From Sugiyamaella lignohabitans (Eukaryota; Ascomycota; Dipodascomycetes; Dipodascales; Trichomonascaceae), in contig NC_031674.1 in assembly GCF_001640025.1 (NCBI RefSeq), positions 1,488,001-1,552,000 on the forward strand: a stretch of 64,000 nucleotides of DNA, in the 5' to 3' direction. The notes beneath the pieces were generated by a model, which searched no databases, was not told the DNA's origin, and saw nothing but the letters and a program-made list of their open reading frames with translations. Position 1 is the first letter of the stretch. Every line of letters starts with the position of its first letter. The translations under genes and the position numbers were made by a program. Shown here in pieces: positions 49,341 through 61,900 of the stretch.

Positions 49341-51418
49341 ACCACATTTCTCTATAAAATAATATACTGTAATATACATATCTATTTTTACTCTAGGTTT
49401 ATGCTTGAGACCCGGTAGTTGCCATGGTCGGTGGAGGATGCTCCGGCTATCGGAGAATTTTCCGCGGACTATTGTCTTGTTTCGGAGTTTGCAGTGAAGC
49501 CAAGTCCCGAGTTAGCTACTTTTCTAAGCACCTCTCGGTTCGGCTGTTTAAATGCAACCCCCGCTATCTAAGAGGCCAGACAGGAAATCGCCCGCTCTAG
49601 TCTCCGAAACATTAAACCTTCGGAATACAGTTCCGATTGTTCGTTTGATAGGCCATACTTGAGGGTCAGACATTATTCTCGTTTATAATAAAATTTGCCA
49701 TTGACATTGAATTTGGCATATACAGTTAAGTCCAGATCGATGGGTCGTCGGGAAAACTCTAAGTCGGATACAATTAAACTCCGAGCAACACACAACTGAT
49801 CACCAGATCACGGCTATTTTACTCTATTTACCGATATAAATATTTTCTACTTTTTTGGCGATAATCGCGATAATCGCCAGTTTCATGTCTGGCATTTTAG
49901 GCACAATGTTTTGACCCCACTATTGATAAATACTCTGATTTCAACTTTATATAATATATCGACAACATAACTGAACTCGGCTCGATGCTTGTCAACACGA
50001 CGCTTGCCCCGCATCAGTACCCAATCACAATAGCAGGTGGGTCGTGCTTTTATCACGACCCCGCTATGCTTTCGGCAAACAGGTGCTGATTAGTATAGCA
50101 GATGCATTCCAAACGCACCACAACTGTAGATAGTGGAACAGCCGCTACAAAGATTGTGGGCATTTTCTATATATAACAGATTTATAATAGGACCGAGTAG
50201 CAATCGACAGTCGCAACGGCTCTCTCACCATGGCAACAAACCGATATTGTTCTCGTGGTATTCTAACGATTTTGTCCATCCATGTTTATCCATGTCGATG
50301 CCAGTGTCCAATTTTGTCTCCAATTTTGCGTCCAGTTGGGTGCCCAAGTCGGTGTCCCAGTCCATCCATGTGGATGACCGAGCGCTTCTGTCGCTCGTCT
50401 TGGAAAGAACACACGCCCACAATAGGCTTTTCGCAGTCTTCCCGATGCAAAAAATGTACCGGCGGGGGGTGGGGGGGAGCAGGGGGGGCTTGAAGCAAGC
50501 ATAAACTTGCTACTGCAATGGGAGAAGAGAGTGCCTTGCGTTAATTCGCATTACCGCAGATGGTCTGCGGGCTTTACTGCAACCCAAAGGCTACATTTAG
50601 TCACTTTTACGATGCAGTTGGTATGCTAATGATTCTTCACCAGCCCTCGAATTGTGACTATTGGATGCTGCTCCTGTACATACCACTGTATAACGCCGTG
50701 TCAGGGGGAGGAGGGGTATACAGCATGTATACTGTATAGAGCGAGGGGACATGCGGACCTAAGAGTGTATATGCATTAGCGCCTCAGGTTATAATGGAAC
50801 AGATCGACGCTAACTACCCCTCTAAAAGAATGAAGCCAGCCTAATCGGGACATGTTATTGTCGGAAACAGTTTAAATATGGATCTCCTAGTGGCATTTTT
50901 CTGTCAATAGCGCCAAAGTTAATTTTGATAAACAGCGCCAAGACAAGTGCCAAAATAGTGGCTTTTTGTTGATTGTAACCCACAAGAAAGGGGGTGCGCC
51001 ACGAATGCACATAAACAGTCTAAAAAAGAGTTTCCATAGCTACATATGTCAACTAAAAAATAACGTTGGTGTTAACCTCATCCACAACTAGTAAATGATG
51101 CTTTTAAGCTAGCCCCACTTGGGCGGCAGGCGTACATATTCACGACTCAGTTTGGATCATGTCTTTCCCTATTAAGCATACTTGTTGATTACCCCACACT
51201 GAAATGTTCTCCTCGGTACCAATTCCTGCATGGCCCAAATAGCTTTGACGCGACAATGATGGTTCTGGAAATTGGGTGCGAAAAACAGTATAAAAGGTGA
51301 CCATTATCCAAGCATTGTTATCTTTTTTTTTCTTCTCTTTTTCTTTATCATACTCTTTTAATCAACAAAAGAATCATCTCGATCATTTTTCAATCTTAAA
51401 TTCTATACACTCTTTATA
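49341..51418. other. Long intergenic region, ARO1 3' end to HsbA-like gene
   Basis: 2.1 kb with no supported gene. It contains two overlapping GCGATAATCGC palindromes (49858-49877), a G-tract cluster (50461-50488) and four AGGGG/CCCCT stress-element cores (50703, 50712, 50744, 50817). A TATA box and a pyrimidine-rich tract lie just before the HsbA start. The 123-codon frame at 50133-50504 is not convincing. This looks like an extended promoter of a strongly regulated cell-wall gene. Confidence 0.5.
51289..51296 (+). promoter_or_regulatory. TATA box of the HsbA-like gene
   Basis: TATAAAAG, 130 bp before the start codon, followed at about 51318-51356 by a T/C-rich tract that often precedes transcription start sites in highly expressed yeast genes. 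Confidence 0.6.
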
Positions 51419-52339
51419 ATGAAGTTCACCGCTGTTGTTCTCGCCTCCATCCTCTCTGGATTGGTTGCTGCCGATGTTAGCTCTGTCCTCTCTGCTATCA
51501 AGACTCTTCAATCTGCTGTTGAGACCACCGACTCTGATGTCAAGGGCTTTGACAAGTCTCAAGGTATCAACGGTGCTCTTTCCATCCAAAGCACTGAGGC
51601 CAACATTGCTTCTGCTCTTGATTCCCTTACCAGTGCTGTCAACGGTCTTGACGGTTCTTCCCTCAGTGACTCTGATGTCTCTTCTCTTACCTCTGCCATC
51701 CAAGGCGTTTCTTCTGCCGTTGAGTCTCTTTTGTCTGACTTGACCTCCAAGGCTTCTGATCTTACCGCCGTTGGTACTCAAACCATTGTCCAAGGTGACT
51801 TGAGCGACCTTTCTGGTAAGACTTACGCTCTTGAGTCTGCTGCCTACAAGGTTGTTCCTTGCGGATCTGTCTCTGCTATCTCTTCTGCTTTCGCCAGCAT
51901 CAACTCTGGTTTCGACTCTGCCATTAAGGCTTACGGTGGTTCCGCAAGTGGTTCTCCCCCAGCTGCTCCTCAAGGTTGTGCCGCTTCTTCTGCTGCTGCC
52001 CCTGCTTCTTCTGCCGCTGCTGCTGCTACTTCTGCTGCTCCTGCCGCTGGTTCCTCTGCTGCTTCTGCTGCTGCTCCTGCCGGTACTACTTCCGCCGCTG
52101 CTGCTGCTGAGTCTGCTGCCCCTGCTGGTTCCAACGCTGTTGAGACTGATGTCGTCACCGTCACTGACTGCCCCGCCACTGTCACCAACTGCCCTGCTCG
52201 TTCCACCAACGCTGCTGTCGCTACTGCCCCCGCTACTGAGGAGCCCTCTGTCGCCCCCGTTCAAACCAACGGTGGTAACGGTATCAAGGCTGGTATCTTC
52301 GGTGTTGCTGCCGCCGGTGTTGCTGCCCTCCTCATGTAA
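51419..52339 (+). CDS. HsbA-like GPI-anchored cell-wall protein
   Basis: 306 residues. Signal peptide 1-18 (MKFTAVVLASILSGLVAA). Residues about 19-170 form a helical, Ser/Asp-rich domain that matches the hydrophobic-surface-binding protein A (HsbA) pattern of Aspergillus wall proteins (VLSAIKTLQSAVETTDSDV; ALDSLTSAVNGLDG). Next comes an Ala/Ser-rich stalk, probably O-mannosylated, with short Cys-containing repeats (VTDCPATVTNCPA). The end has a GPI-like signal: small residues near NGGNG, then a hydrophobic tail AGIFGVAAAGVAALLM. Codon use is extremely biased (GCT/GCC, TCT/TCC), pointing to high expression. Role: surface adhesion or hydrophobicity, inferred from the family. Confidence 0.83.
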   Translation: MKFTAVVLASILSGLVAADVSSVLSAIKTLQSAVETTDSDVKGFDKSQGINGALSIQSTEANIASALDSLTSAVNGLDGSSLSDSDVSSLTSAIQGVSSAVESLLSDLTSKASDLTAVGTQTIVQGDLSDLSGKTYALESAAYKVVPCGSVSAISSAFASINSGFDSAIKAYGGSASGSPPAAPQGCAASSAAAPASSAAAAATSAAPAAGSSAASAAAPAGTTSAAAAAESAAPAGSNAVETDVVTVTDCPATVTNCPARSTNAAVATAPATEEPSVAPVQTNGGNGIKAGIFGVAAAGVAALLM

Positions 52340-52971
52340 ATTTATTAAGCATGATTTTTTTGTAAAAGTAATTTTATTCGCTTATACCCTATAATTTATA
52401 ATTTTTTTTGGAATATACTATTTTATTAATTAATGAATCTCCTGACGATATTATTACGATTTTGGGTATAGAGATTGGTATTATCAACATAGACAAATAT
52501 GAGATTCGCTGTAATATATCGTTCAACAGGTAATTTTGTTAATTAACGATAGTTTCACGTCTTTGGATATTGGAAATTGTTATTATCAACATTGGACAAA
52601 ACATGAGATTCCCTGCAAGATATTGTTCAACAGCTAATTTTGTTAATTACCGATAGTTTATCGTTTCTTGGGATTGGAGATTGGCATTATCGATATCGGA
52701 GAAATATAAGATTCCCTGCAAGATATCGTTCAACTGGTAATTTTCTTAATTAATGAATCTCTTAATAACAGCGTTTTATTAAAGGTGGTATTATCACCAT
52801 CGGACTCAATCTAAGATTCTCTGCAAGATACGTTCAATATACACCCTAACCCATCTGAAATTTGGTGTTGAAATCTGCAGCACATTTCAATATATCATGA
52901 ACCTGTTATAGCAGACTAGGTTAATAGCTGTATTACTTCTATTTATTTGATTAGATATCATCCTGCTAAAA
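52340..52971. other. Intergenic region, HsbA-like gene / SNU114
   Basis: 632 AT-rich bases without a gene. Most of it is an imperfect tandem array (52479-52845), listed separately. Confidence 0.6.
52479..52845 (+). repeat. Imperfect ~103-bp tandem array, about four copies
   Basis: The motif TATTATCAAC/CATTATCGAT recurs at 52479, 52581, 52685 and 52789 (steps of 102, 104 and 104). Each is followed by AAGATTCCCTGCAAGATA-like sequence and, in three copies, GTTCAAC-GGTAATTTT-TTAATTAA-like sequence. Copies differ at many positions, so the array is old. Confidence 0.85.
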
Positions 52972-55900
52972 ATGGATGAGGATCTATATGATGAGTAAGT
53001 TCAAATGTCATTGGTCAATGTACAGAGTGTCAAGTAAAATTTTCGTGCTACCTTTATACATTGTACATTTTTAAGTGCGAATTCAACTAACTCTTCAGGT
53101 TTGGTAACTATATTGGACCAGATGGAGGCGATTCCGACGATGAAGAAGGTTATGAGTATGAAGAAGAAGATGGCCAAAGAGCTGTAGACTCTGATGATGA
53201 GGAAGATGTTGAAAATGGCGATGCTGTCGACGAAGATGTCGATATGGACCAGGGTCCTATAACATCTGTTTCCACATCTATTGTGCTTCATGAAGACAAA
53301 AAATACTATCCAGATGCTGAAGAAGTATTTGGACGGGATGTGGAAACTCTTATTCAAGATACTGATACCCAATCGCTATCCGAGCCCATTATAGCACCAA
53401 TAAAGACAAAAGTATTCTCAGTGGAGGAGAGTGAGCTTCCAGAGGTTTTCTATTCAAGGGCATACCAAGCAAACCTCATGGGACTACCTGACCAAATAAG
53501 AAATGTGGCCATAGCTGGTCAAATTCATCATGGTAAAACATCCTTGGTAGATATGTTGGTTACCGAAACACATGATCTCAAAGCATTCGAGGGTAGGAAA
53601 GAAGATGAGCAATTCAGATATACAGACACCCATGTGCTAGAACGAGATAGAGGCATTTCAATAAGATGTTCTCCCATATCGCTGTTACTACAGAATGGTA
53701 AAGGAAAATCACACTTATTTAATATTATCGACACACCGGGTCATGTTGATTTCATTGACGAGGTGGCTGTGGCAGCTCGACTTGTGGATGGAATGGTAGT
53801 CGTGGTAGATGTCATCGAAGGATTGCAAATCAACACTCGACAAGTATTACAGCATATTGTACAAGAGGGTTTGTCGTTCGTTGTGGTCATCAACAAGATT
53901 GATCGATTAATCCTCGACCTGAAACTACCACCTGTTGACGCGTATTATAAGATCCTGCATGTTCTTGACACTATCAACGATTTTCTCAAAACTATATCGC
54001 CATTAGACCCCAAGGTTGTATCTCCACACAAGGGCAACGTTGTATTTTCATCGGCATCCATGGAATGGTGTTTTACCGTCAAGTCGTTTGCAGCTATGTA
54101 CAGTACACGATCCAGCCTCAAAACTCCACTTGATGTGGATGAGTTTTCTAAACGTCTATGGGGCAATATTTATTACAACCCAGAAAGCAAGAAATTCACA
54201 AGAAAGAATCTTGATTCTCAGGGAACTCTTACTTTCGTACATTTCATTCTTCTCCCTCTGTATAAGATCTATGGTCAAGTTATTGGTGAAAGTGCGGAAG
54301 ATTTACAAAAGACCCTATCTGAGCTAAGCATTCATCTGAAACCTTTTGTGTACAAAATGAATAGCAAACCATTATTAAAGATTGTCTGCAAGGAGTTTTT
54401 CGGCACTTCTTCTGCCTTGGTTGACTCTATTTTGGCATGTATTCCCTCACCGGTTGAAGGTGCCAAAAGAAAAATTCAACGCACCTATACAGGCCCACAA
54501 CAGGACTCTAAACTGGTGGAATCTATGTATACCTGTAACCAAGATGGACCTTTGGCTGTTAATGTTGCCAAATTATTCACCAGTTCTGACGGATCTGAAA
54601 CTTTTGCTCTCGGTAGGGTCATCAGTGGCACGCTTAATGTCGGCGACGAGGTGCGTGTTTTGGGTGACAATTATACTTTGGAAGATGAGGAGGACATGGC
54701 TGTTAATAGAGTATCTGAGCTATGGATTCCAAATACTAGATACAAAGTAGCGGTCAACGCAGTACCTGCCGGTAATTGGGTGTTGATAGGTGGTGTTGAT
54801 TCATTAATCGTCAAAACAGCTACTTTAGTTTCAACACAGCTAGATGAAGATGCATACATTTTCCAGCCAATAAAATATGTGGCTCAGACTATCTTCAAGG
54901 TGGCAGTCGAACCAGTCAACCCGTCCGAGTTGCCTAAATTATTAGACGGATTACGAAAAGTTACCAAAACCTATTCTTTACTACAGACAAAAGTAGAAGA
55001 GTCTGGTGAGCATGTTTTACTAGCCAGCGGAGAGATGTACATGGATTGCGTACTACATGATCTTCGTCTACTGTATACTGAAATGAACATCAAAGTTTCT
55101 GATCCTGTAACCAGGTTTTCTGAGACTTGTGTAGAAACCTCTGCAATCAAAGCATTCACCGAAACGCCCAACAAGCGCAGCAAGATAACGATAATTGCAG
55201 AACCTCTGGAAAAAGGTATCGCAGAAGATATTGAAGCAGGCAAGATCAAAATCAACGAGTGGCCTGCTCGAAAAGTGGGAAAGTACTTCCAGGAGAACTT
55301 TCAATGGGATGCACTTTCTGCTAGATCAATTTGGGCATTTGGTCCTGATAATCTCGGACCCAATATTCTCTTGGATGACACGTTACCGGATGAAGTAGAT
55401 AAGAATCTCTTAAACGCTGTCAGTGGGTCGATAAAGCAGGGATTCCGTTGGAGTACGAGAGAGGGTCCATTATGTGAAGAGCCTATTAGAAGCACGAAAT
55501 TCAGAATTCTCGACGCAGTTTTGTCTGATGAGCTTTACACCAGAGGTGGTGCTCAGATAATTACGACAGCACGTCGGGCTTGTTACTCGTCATTTTTACT
55601 AGCGGCACCACGGTTGCTAGAGCCCATTTACTTATGTAATGTCACATGTCCTGGAGATGCCGTTGCAGCTGTTTATGGCTTATTACGACGAAGAAGAGGT
55701 GAGGTATTATCAGATTCAGCTATTCCTGGTACTCCTTTGTACCTTGTGGAGGGTGTGATTCCCGTCATCGACTCCTTTGGTTTTGAAACAGATTTAAGAG
55801 TTGCTACTAGAGGACGAGCATTTGTTTCACTTGTATTCGACCAATGGCAAATCGTTCCTGGTGACCCTCTTGACAGAGAACAGGTCACAAAACCTCTCAC

Positions 55901-56048
55901 CCCCGCCTTGCCAACTGCTTTAGCAAGGGACTTTGTTCTAAAGACCAGACGGCGGAAGGGTCTTAGCGAGGAGCCTACAATAGATAAATATCTCGATGAG
56001 AGCGTGCTTGAGTCATTGCGAGATTCTGGTCTTATAGATAGATTTTAG
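52972..56048 (+). CDS. SNU114: U5 snRNP GTPase Snu114 (EFTUD2 homologue)
   Basis: Exons 52972-52994 and 53099-56048 (104-nt intron) give 990 residues (S. cerevisiae 1008). An EF-2-like GTPase that controls spliceosome activation and disassembly with Brr2 and Prp8. The first exon codes MDEDLYDE and joins to FGNYIGPD, the conserved N-terminus of this family, which confirms the short first exon. An acidic N-terminal region follows. GTPase motifs: G1 AGQIHHGKTS (147-156), G3 DTPGHVDF, G4 NKIDR. EF-2-type domains II-V follow to the end, without the diphthamide loop of EF-2. G1 has Gln where many EF-2-like proteins have His. Confidence 0.96.
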
Positions 56049-56152
56049 TAAATATTTAATGAATATTGTACATTAGTTATTGTCCACGTACAGGTTACCG
56101 CAGTTTTATGAGCAGAAAATGTTTAAATATTAAATATACAATTATAGAACAA

Positions 56153-57367
56153 CTATCTTCTAGCAGCGCGCTTGTTCTTACCAAGTCTCTGGGTAGACTT
56201 ACCACGCTTGTTCGAAAAGTCAGAGATATCAGCACTACTACTAGCATCGTTTTGTCTAGAGAATCTCTTCTTACCACCGTGACCGTACTTGGCGTCCTTA
56301 GCCTTTCTCTTAGCATTAACTCCATAACGCTCTTTCCGACTTGGGCCCTCAGTAGTTGCTTCTTCAATACCAACATCGAAATCATCAGTTGAAATCTCAT
56401 TTCCACCTCTCTTTCTCTTGAGTGACTTAATCTTTTCCAAAGTCTCACGCTTCTCCTTTTGACGTTCTTGTAATTTGGCATGTTGAACCTTTTTACCGAA
56501 CTTCTTGAGTTCACGTTGTCTTCTAGCTTCTTGAGCGGCCTTCTTAGCAGTCTCCTCTTCAACGAGTTTCTGTTTCAGCTTATCCATATGCTCATCAGAC
56601 TTGACCATCTCAGCAAAATAGTCGATAGGACGGGCAAATGGAATCTTTTCTTTCTTGAAGTTTTTGCGAGCAATATTAGCAGCAGCCAAACCTTGTTTGT
56701 AAAATGCTAACTCTCTTTCTAAATCATCATAAATATCCTTAAGAACAATTGGCTCCTCAGCTTCAACAGAGAGGTGCTCGAAAAATGGGAGTTTTTCGTG
56801 GTTAATTGTAATAGATGAGAGAGATTGTTTAAGTGCACTAACATTGTTGACAGTAGTCTTCTGGTGTGGAATAACATCAGCATCGTCATCAAGCTCGACA
56901 TCTGACAAGGCAACATCTTCCTCCTCCTCTTCTTCCTCTTCATCATCATCATCTTCTTCTTCTTCTTCCTCATCCTCATCATGAACCTCCTCATCTTCAA
57001 TGTCGCTCTCACTCTCACTGGCTGATTCAGTAAGCTTGGTGGTATCGAATGCAGATTCTTCATCCTCGTCCTCCTCGTCCTCCTCATCCTCGTCTTCTTC
57101 AACTTCCTCCAGCAACTTCTCGAGCTTAGCTAATCTTCTCTGTTCCTTCTTGGATAAAGTAGATTTTTCTTTTAATTCAGATACTTCATTTCGGATAGAT
57201 TTTAAAGCAGCCAGTTCGTCTATTAGGCTTGGAATATCGTCGTCGACCGGAGCAGCTACTGGAGCAGGTGCCTTAGGTTTATTGGGCTTATTTGATTTAC
57301 CGGCCTTGTGCTCTTCAGCAGCTACAGACTCTTGAAGTCTGACTAATGAATCCTTCAGTTTACCCAT
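56153..57367 (-). CDS. EBP2: rRNA-processing protein Ebp2
   Basis: 404 residues. Nucleolar 60S assembly factor. Residues about 75-165 are a coiled and then highly acidic region (long Glu/Asp runs). The conserved Ebp2 domain follows (DIYDDLERELAFYKQGL; ARKNFKKEKIPFARPIDYFAEM; KSDEHMDKLKQKLVEEE). A basic C-terminal tail (KRKRGG, KNKRAARR) fits nucleolar targeting. No intron. It is divergent from ERG20 (270-bp shared promoter) and convergent with SNU114, with only 104 bases between stops. Confidence 0.95.
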   Translation of the reverse strand: MGKLKDSLVRLQESVAAEEHKAGKSNKPNKPKAPAPVAAPVDDDIPSLIDELAALKSIRNEVSELKEKSTLSKKEQRRLAKLEKLLEEVEEDEDEEDEEDEDEESAFDTTKLTESASESESDIEDEEVHDEDEEEEEEDDDDEEEEEEEEDVALSDVELDDDADVIPHQKTTVNNVSALKQSLSSITINHEKLPFFEHLSVEAEEPIVLKDIYDDLERELAFYKQGLAAANIARKNFKKEKIPFARPIDYFAEMVKSDEHMDKLKQKLVEEETAKKAAQEARRQRELKKFGKKVQHAKLQERQKEKRETLEKIKSLKRKRGGNEISTDDFDVGIEEATTEGPSRKERYGVNAKRKAKDAKYGHGGKKRFSRQNDASSSADISDFSNKRGKSTQRLGKNKRAARR

Positions 57368-57637
57368 TGTATAGAATTATTATTTTGGATTTCAGGTACA
57401 AATGCAAAATCAATATACAAATTTTACCTTGACAGTACTAGGTGAAAATAAATTTATTTCGATGTTAGGGTAAAAATAAATTTCTTAGATCAAAGTCGTC
57501 GTCACATGACTGAGTTGAAAATTCAGCCACCCGCGTAAGCGGCTTCCACTTCAGGGGTTGGCTGTTTTCTTCCCCGTTCCTGTTAAATTTCCATTTACGC
57601 GCTTATACTGTAAACGAACACAGCACCCCTGTTTAAA

Positions 57638-58757
57638 ATGTCCGAAGCCAAACAGAAGTTTGAAAGCATCTTCCCTGCTCTTGTTGATGAATTGCTCGAG
57701 GTAGTTTCTGAGACCAAGATTTCTCAAGATGCTATTGATTGGATCAAGCAAAATCTCATTTACAACACTCTTGGCGGTAAGGCTAACCGTGGTTTATCAG
57801 TCATTGATACCTATAAACTTTTGTCTGGTAAGAAAGAATTGAGTGATGCTGAGTATAAACGTGCCGCTGTTCTTGGTTGGTGTGTTGAGCTGTTGCAAGC
57901 CTTTTTCTTGGTTGCCGACGACATCATGGATGCCTCTAAGACCAGACGTGGTCAACCTTGTTGGTACCTTCAGGTAAGTTAAATGAGCAGTGATCTCGAA
58001 AAATAGAAACCCAATTCTGGCTTTAGTATTGATTTGCTAACTTCTCATTTAGCCTAAGGTTGGGATGATTGCCATCAATGATTCTTTCATTCTTGAGACT
58101 GCCATCTATATTCTTCTCAAGAAGTACTTCAAGAAGGAGTCTTACTACGTTGATCTCATTGAGCTTTTCCATGAGGTCACCTTCCAAACTGAGCTTGGTC
58201 AATTATTGGATCTCATCACTGCTCCTGAGGATGAGGTTGATCTGAGCAAGTTCTCTCTTCAAAAGCATTCCTATATTGTTACTTATAAGACTGCATTCTA
58301 CAGTTTCTATCTCCCAGTTGCTCTTGCCATGTACATGACAGGCATCACTGACGAAGCTGATTTAAAGCAAGCCAAGGATGTTCTCCTTCCTCTTGGCGAA
58401 TATTTCCAAGTCCAAGATGATTACCTTGACTGCTACGGTGATCCAAAGGTCATTGGTAAGATTGGTACTGATATTCAGGACAACAAGTGTGGTTGGGTCA
58501 TCAACAAGGCTCTTCAAAAGGCTAGCCCAGCTCAACGGGAAATTTTGGATAAGAATTATGGTATCAAGGATGCTAATGCTGAAAAGAGAGTCAAGGATGT
58601 TTTTGCAGAGCTCAATATCGAACAAGACTACCACAATTATGAAGAGCAAATTGTTGCTAAACTTCGTCAACAAATTGCTGCTGTTGATGAATCGAGAGGT
58701 TTCAAGGGTGAAGTCTTGGAAGTTTTCCTCAAGAAGATTTACAAGAGACAGAAATAA
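57638..58757 (+). CDS. ERG20: Farnesyl diphosphate synthase
   Basis: Exons 57638-57973 and 58053-58757 (79-nt intron) give 346 residues (S. cerevisiae 352). It makes GPP and FPP for sterols, dolichol, ubiquinone and prenylation. Both aspartate motifs are complete: DDIMD at 94-98 ([15 protein letters not shown]) and DDYLD at 234-238 ([14 protein letters not shown]). The two residues before DDIMD+RRGQ and QAFF upstream fit an FPP-length enzyme. The splice gives [14 protein letters not shown], matching the family. The other short-chain prenyl synthase, BTS1, lies about 51 kb to the left. Confidence 0.97.
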
Positions 58758-58923
58758 TTGTACAAGAGCGTACAGCATTGTAGTTTCATGTAATATAAAC
58801 AATTAATACAAATTAATAATACATTAATAAATTAGAATATAACAATCTAATGCAAACTAGATGAAAAACAACCGTCTAGTGTAGTTAAATAAAAATAATA
58901 ATATTTTATGCAAATGCCTAAAA

Positions 58924-61900
58924 TCAATGCTCTGCCACTTCAGCAAAGTACTGGCGAAGAACCGAGGACAAGACGCCAGGAAGTTCTCGGATATCACGCA
59001 CTATGACATAGAAATCAAAGGGGAAGGTATCAAGATATTTCTCCATTTTCAGCTTCATATTTCCTTCAGCATCTTCTTGATATTTGACTTGATTCATTTC
59101 CAAAATAGAGCCACTTTTGTTGATAGCATCAACAATCACAAATACCAACATGATACGCTCTTCTTGAGCCCGTCTCACAAGTCTACGAAGAGCCTCATGG
59201 TCTTCGCAGATACCGTCACTAATGATAATTTCCAGCTGCCACAAGTCTTGACGAGCTGAGTATTTAGCAGTCTCAAAGAGCTGGAGCGAACTACTCAGCA
59301 GTTTCTGGACATCTGTACGTTGCTGCTCAAAGCCAAACCATTGCAAGACCTCAGCACCGGATTCCGAAGAGAATGGTTTTTCAAATCCATGTAACAATCT
59401 AGCATTATCACCAAATCTAGTGATAGCGAGTTGACCAGCTTCCAGTAATGTCAATGCTTTAGATACCAATGCAATGGTTTGGAAAGCTAAATCAACTGAT
59501 TGCGACTCGCTCATAGATTTCGAATCATCAACTGCAATCATAATCTGGAATTGTCTTTTACTAGGTTTCGTACGTCGCATCCAGATCTTGTCTTTCTTGA
59601 ATGAACTCGCAATGTATGGAATAATCCGCTTCATGTTCAGTCTCTTACCAGTTTTGAAATCACCTCGCAATTTCGTTGCCTGTGTAGGTTCTAAGATGAG
59701 TCGAAGTTGTTCACATAACGACAAAGCAAGCTCCTGAGTATTAGAATCATACTTTTTCCAAAGAACTCTAGCATCGTCAAGTTCCCGACAAGGGGTTTCA
59801 TTGCTGGAATTCACATCAGAGCCCACAATTTCCAGATCATCATCGTCATCTTCGTAATCTTGCTGATTGTCGGCTGTTTCATCAGCCAACCACTCGTCGT
59901 TTGCAGCTGATGCCCGCTCCCCGACCATAGACGTTATCTTGGATGATGCATCCTGAAGGTCAGAATCCTTCTGTTCCTCAGTTTGGTCATCCCCATCCGT
60001 AGCAAGTGGCTCTTCGGTGTTGACTTCTTGTTCTTGAGCTTCAGGAATTTCGTCTACCTCGTCATCAATTGCCATATTCTCATCGATATTCTGTTTATGA
60101 TCGGCATTAGATTCACCCAGAGCCTGAGTATCTTGTGCGCTGTTCTCACCATCGACATGTTCGAATTCATCAGGACGAACATTTGCCGAATCTTCGGGCT
60201 TCTCTTCCTTCACATCTGATGACGGCTTATTGATTTCCTGTCGGCGTCTATAGAACTCTTTCATAGCATCACCAAGTTTTTGGATGGAGTCATTGGCCTC
60301 TTTACGAGCCTCATCTTCGGCATCGGCAGAATCTTCCTCCTCCTTGATACTCTGCTCCTCTTCCTTCGGCTTAAGTGAACTTTTGCCGCCACCGTCATCC
60401 ATATTATTCTGCTCTTCTGATTGTTCCAAATCAGCACCCTCTCCTTTAGAAGAAGACTCTTGTTTAGAAGTGGTGCTTTCTTCGGCGTTTGCGTCATCCT
60501 CATCTGCCATGTCGGGCCCTTGCAATCCTTCCGTATCAATCTGCATTTCTTCAGTACCGTTCTTTGCGTCACCCTCATCCTTAACTTCTGCCTCCGGCGC
60601 ATCACCTTGCTCGTCCTCCTCACCTTGATGCTGTTCAGTCTCTGGCTCTTCGTCTACTTGCATAGAGTTCGAATCTTCAACATCTTCAGCATCGTCGTTA
60701 TCATCTTCCTGTCCGTCTTCATCATCATCCCGATCGATATTCTCATGTTCGTTACCTTCATGGTCTTCTTTGGTATCCTCCATATCGTCTTCCATGTCTC
60801 CATTCTCTATGTCTTCATCCATCTCGTCTTTATTATCACCATTTTCCTCGTCATTTAAGTCTTCATTATCCAAGTTCATATCCTCTGGCAATTCTAATGC
60901 ATCAGCTTCAGGAACTTGAGACTCAAGCTCTTCATTGTCCTGCTTGACATTATCTTCCTGTTCACCAACATCCTCTTCATCTTCTGCTTCGTCATCTTCT
61001 TCTTTCTCTTCCTTGTCACCTTCATTACCTTGGTTGTCTTGATTGTCGGGCTTCTCTTGATTATCGGCTTCATCATCATCATCCTGTCCCTGCATTTCGT
61101 CAGAGTTACCCTCAGGAACGTTCTCAGAGTCCTTCTCTTTCTTGTTATCATCTGCCTTTTCATCCCACATCTTTTCGTCGATAGCGTTAGGGTCAAGGTC
61201 ATCGATATCTCCAACTTCATCATCAATCTCATCATCTTCATTATCTTCATCATTCTCGTCCTCATCGTCATCTTTGTCTTCTTGATCTGAGGCGTCCTCA
61301 AGGTTTCCAGCCATATCGCCTTCCATTTCCTTGGCATTATCCTCACCATCTCTATCATCATTGTTTTCTTGATCTTCATTATCCTTCTGAGCTTGCTCAG
61401 AAAGATCTTCATCATCTTCAATATCTTCCGAATGGTCTTTAGCGCCAGAACCATCTCCTAATCCTGTACCCTCTTTGGTAGCACCGCTATCTACTTCATT
61501 GGTTTCCTCCGAAGGAGTACAGAAGCCGTTAGTTGACAGATTATTTAAGCAAGAGAGTAGCAGATATGTGGCCTTGGAAGTGACACTATAGTTACCGATG
61601 ATTAAATGATGAATCCGTTTGAAGAGTTTCAAGTACTCTTGAACAAATGGTAAAGCAGTAGCAAAAGTAGAAATTGCTTCACCAGAAGCCAGTTCGTTTT
61701 GGGATCCGATAGAAACTACCATGCTAACACATTGTGTGATCTTTTCAATGATTCTGTCTCCATGCAATTGCTTTGCCAACTTGATTAAACGGGATTGAGA
61801 ATCGGTGAACCAATTGTCTTCAGCTGCGGATAAGTTGGCAATTTCTTGCCATGTCTTTAGGATGCTTTGCGTTACAACCAAAACTGAATCTGATAAATCG

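Noticed and set aside
50133..50504. 123-codon frame upstream of the HsbA-like gene
   Set aside because: It runs through the G-tract into RRGVGGSRGGLKQA. Several frames overlap on both strands and none resembles a protein family.
60261..61454. Long Met/Lys/Arg-rich and Ile/Phe-rich frames opposite and beside MDN1
   Set aside because: They are shadow frames of the GAT/GAA/GAG-rich acidic region of midasin. The same holds for frames antisense to EBP2 and the HsbA stalk.
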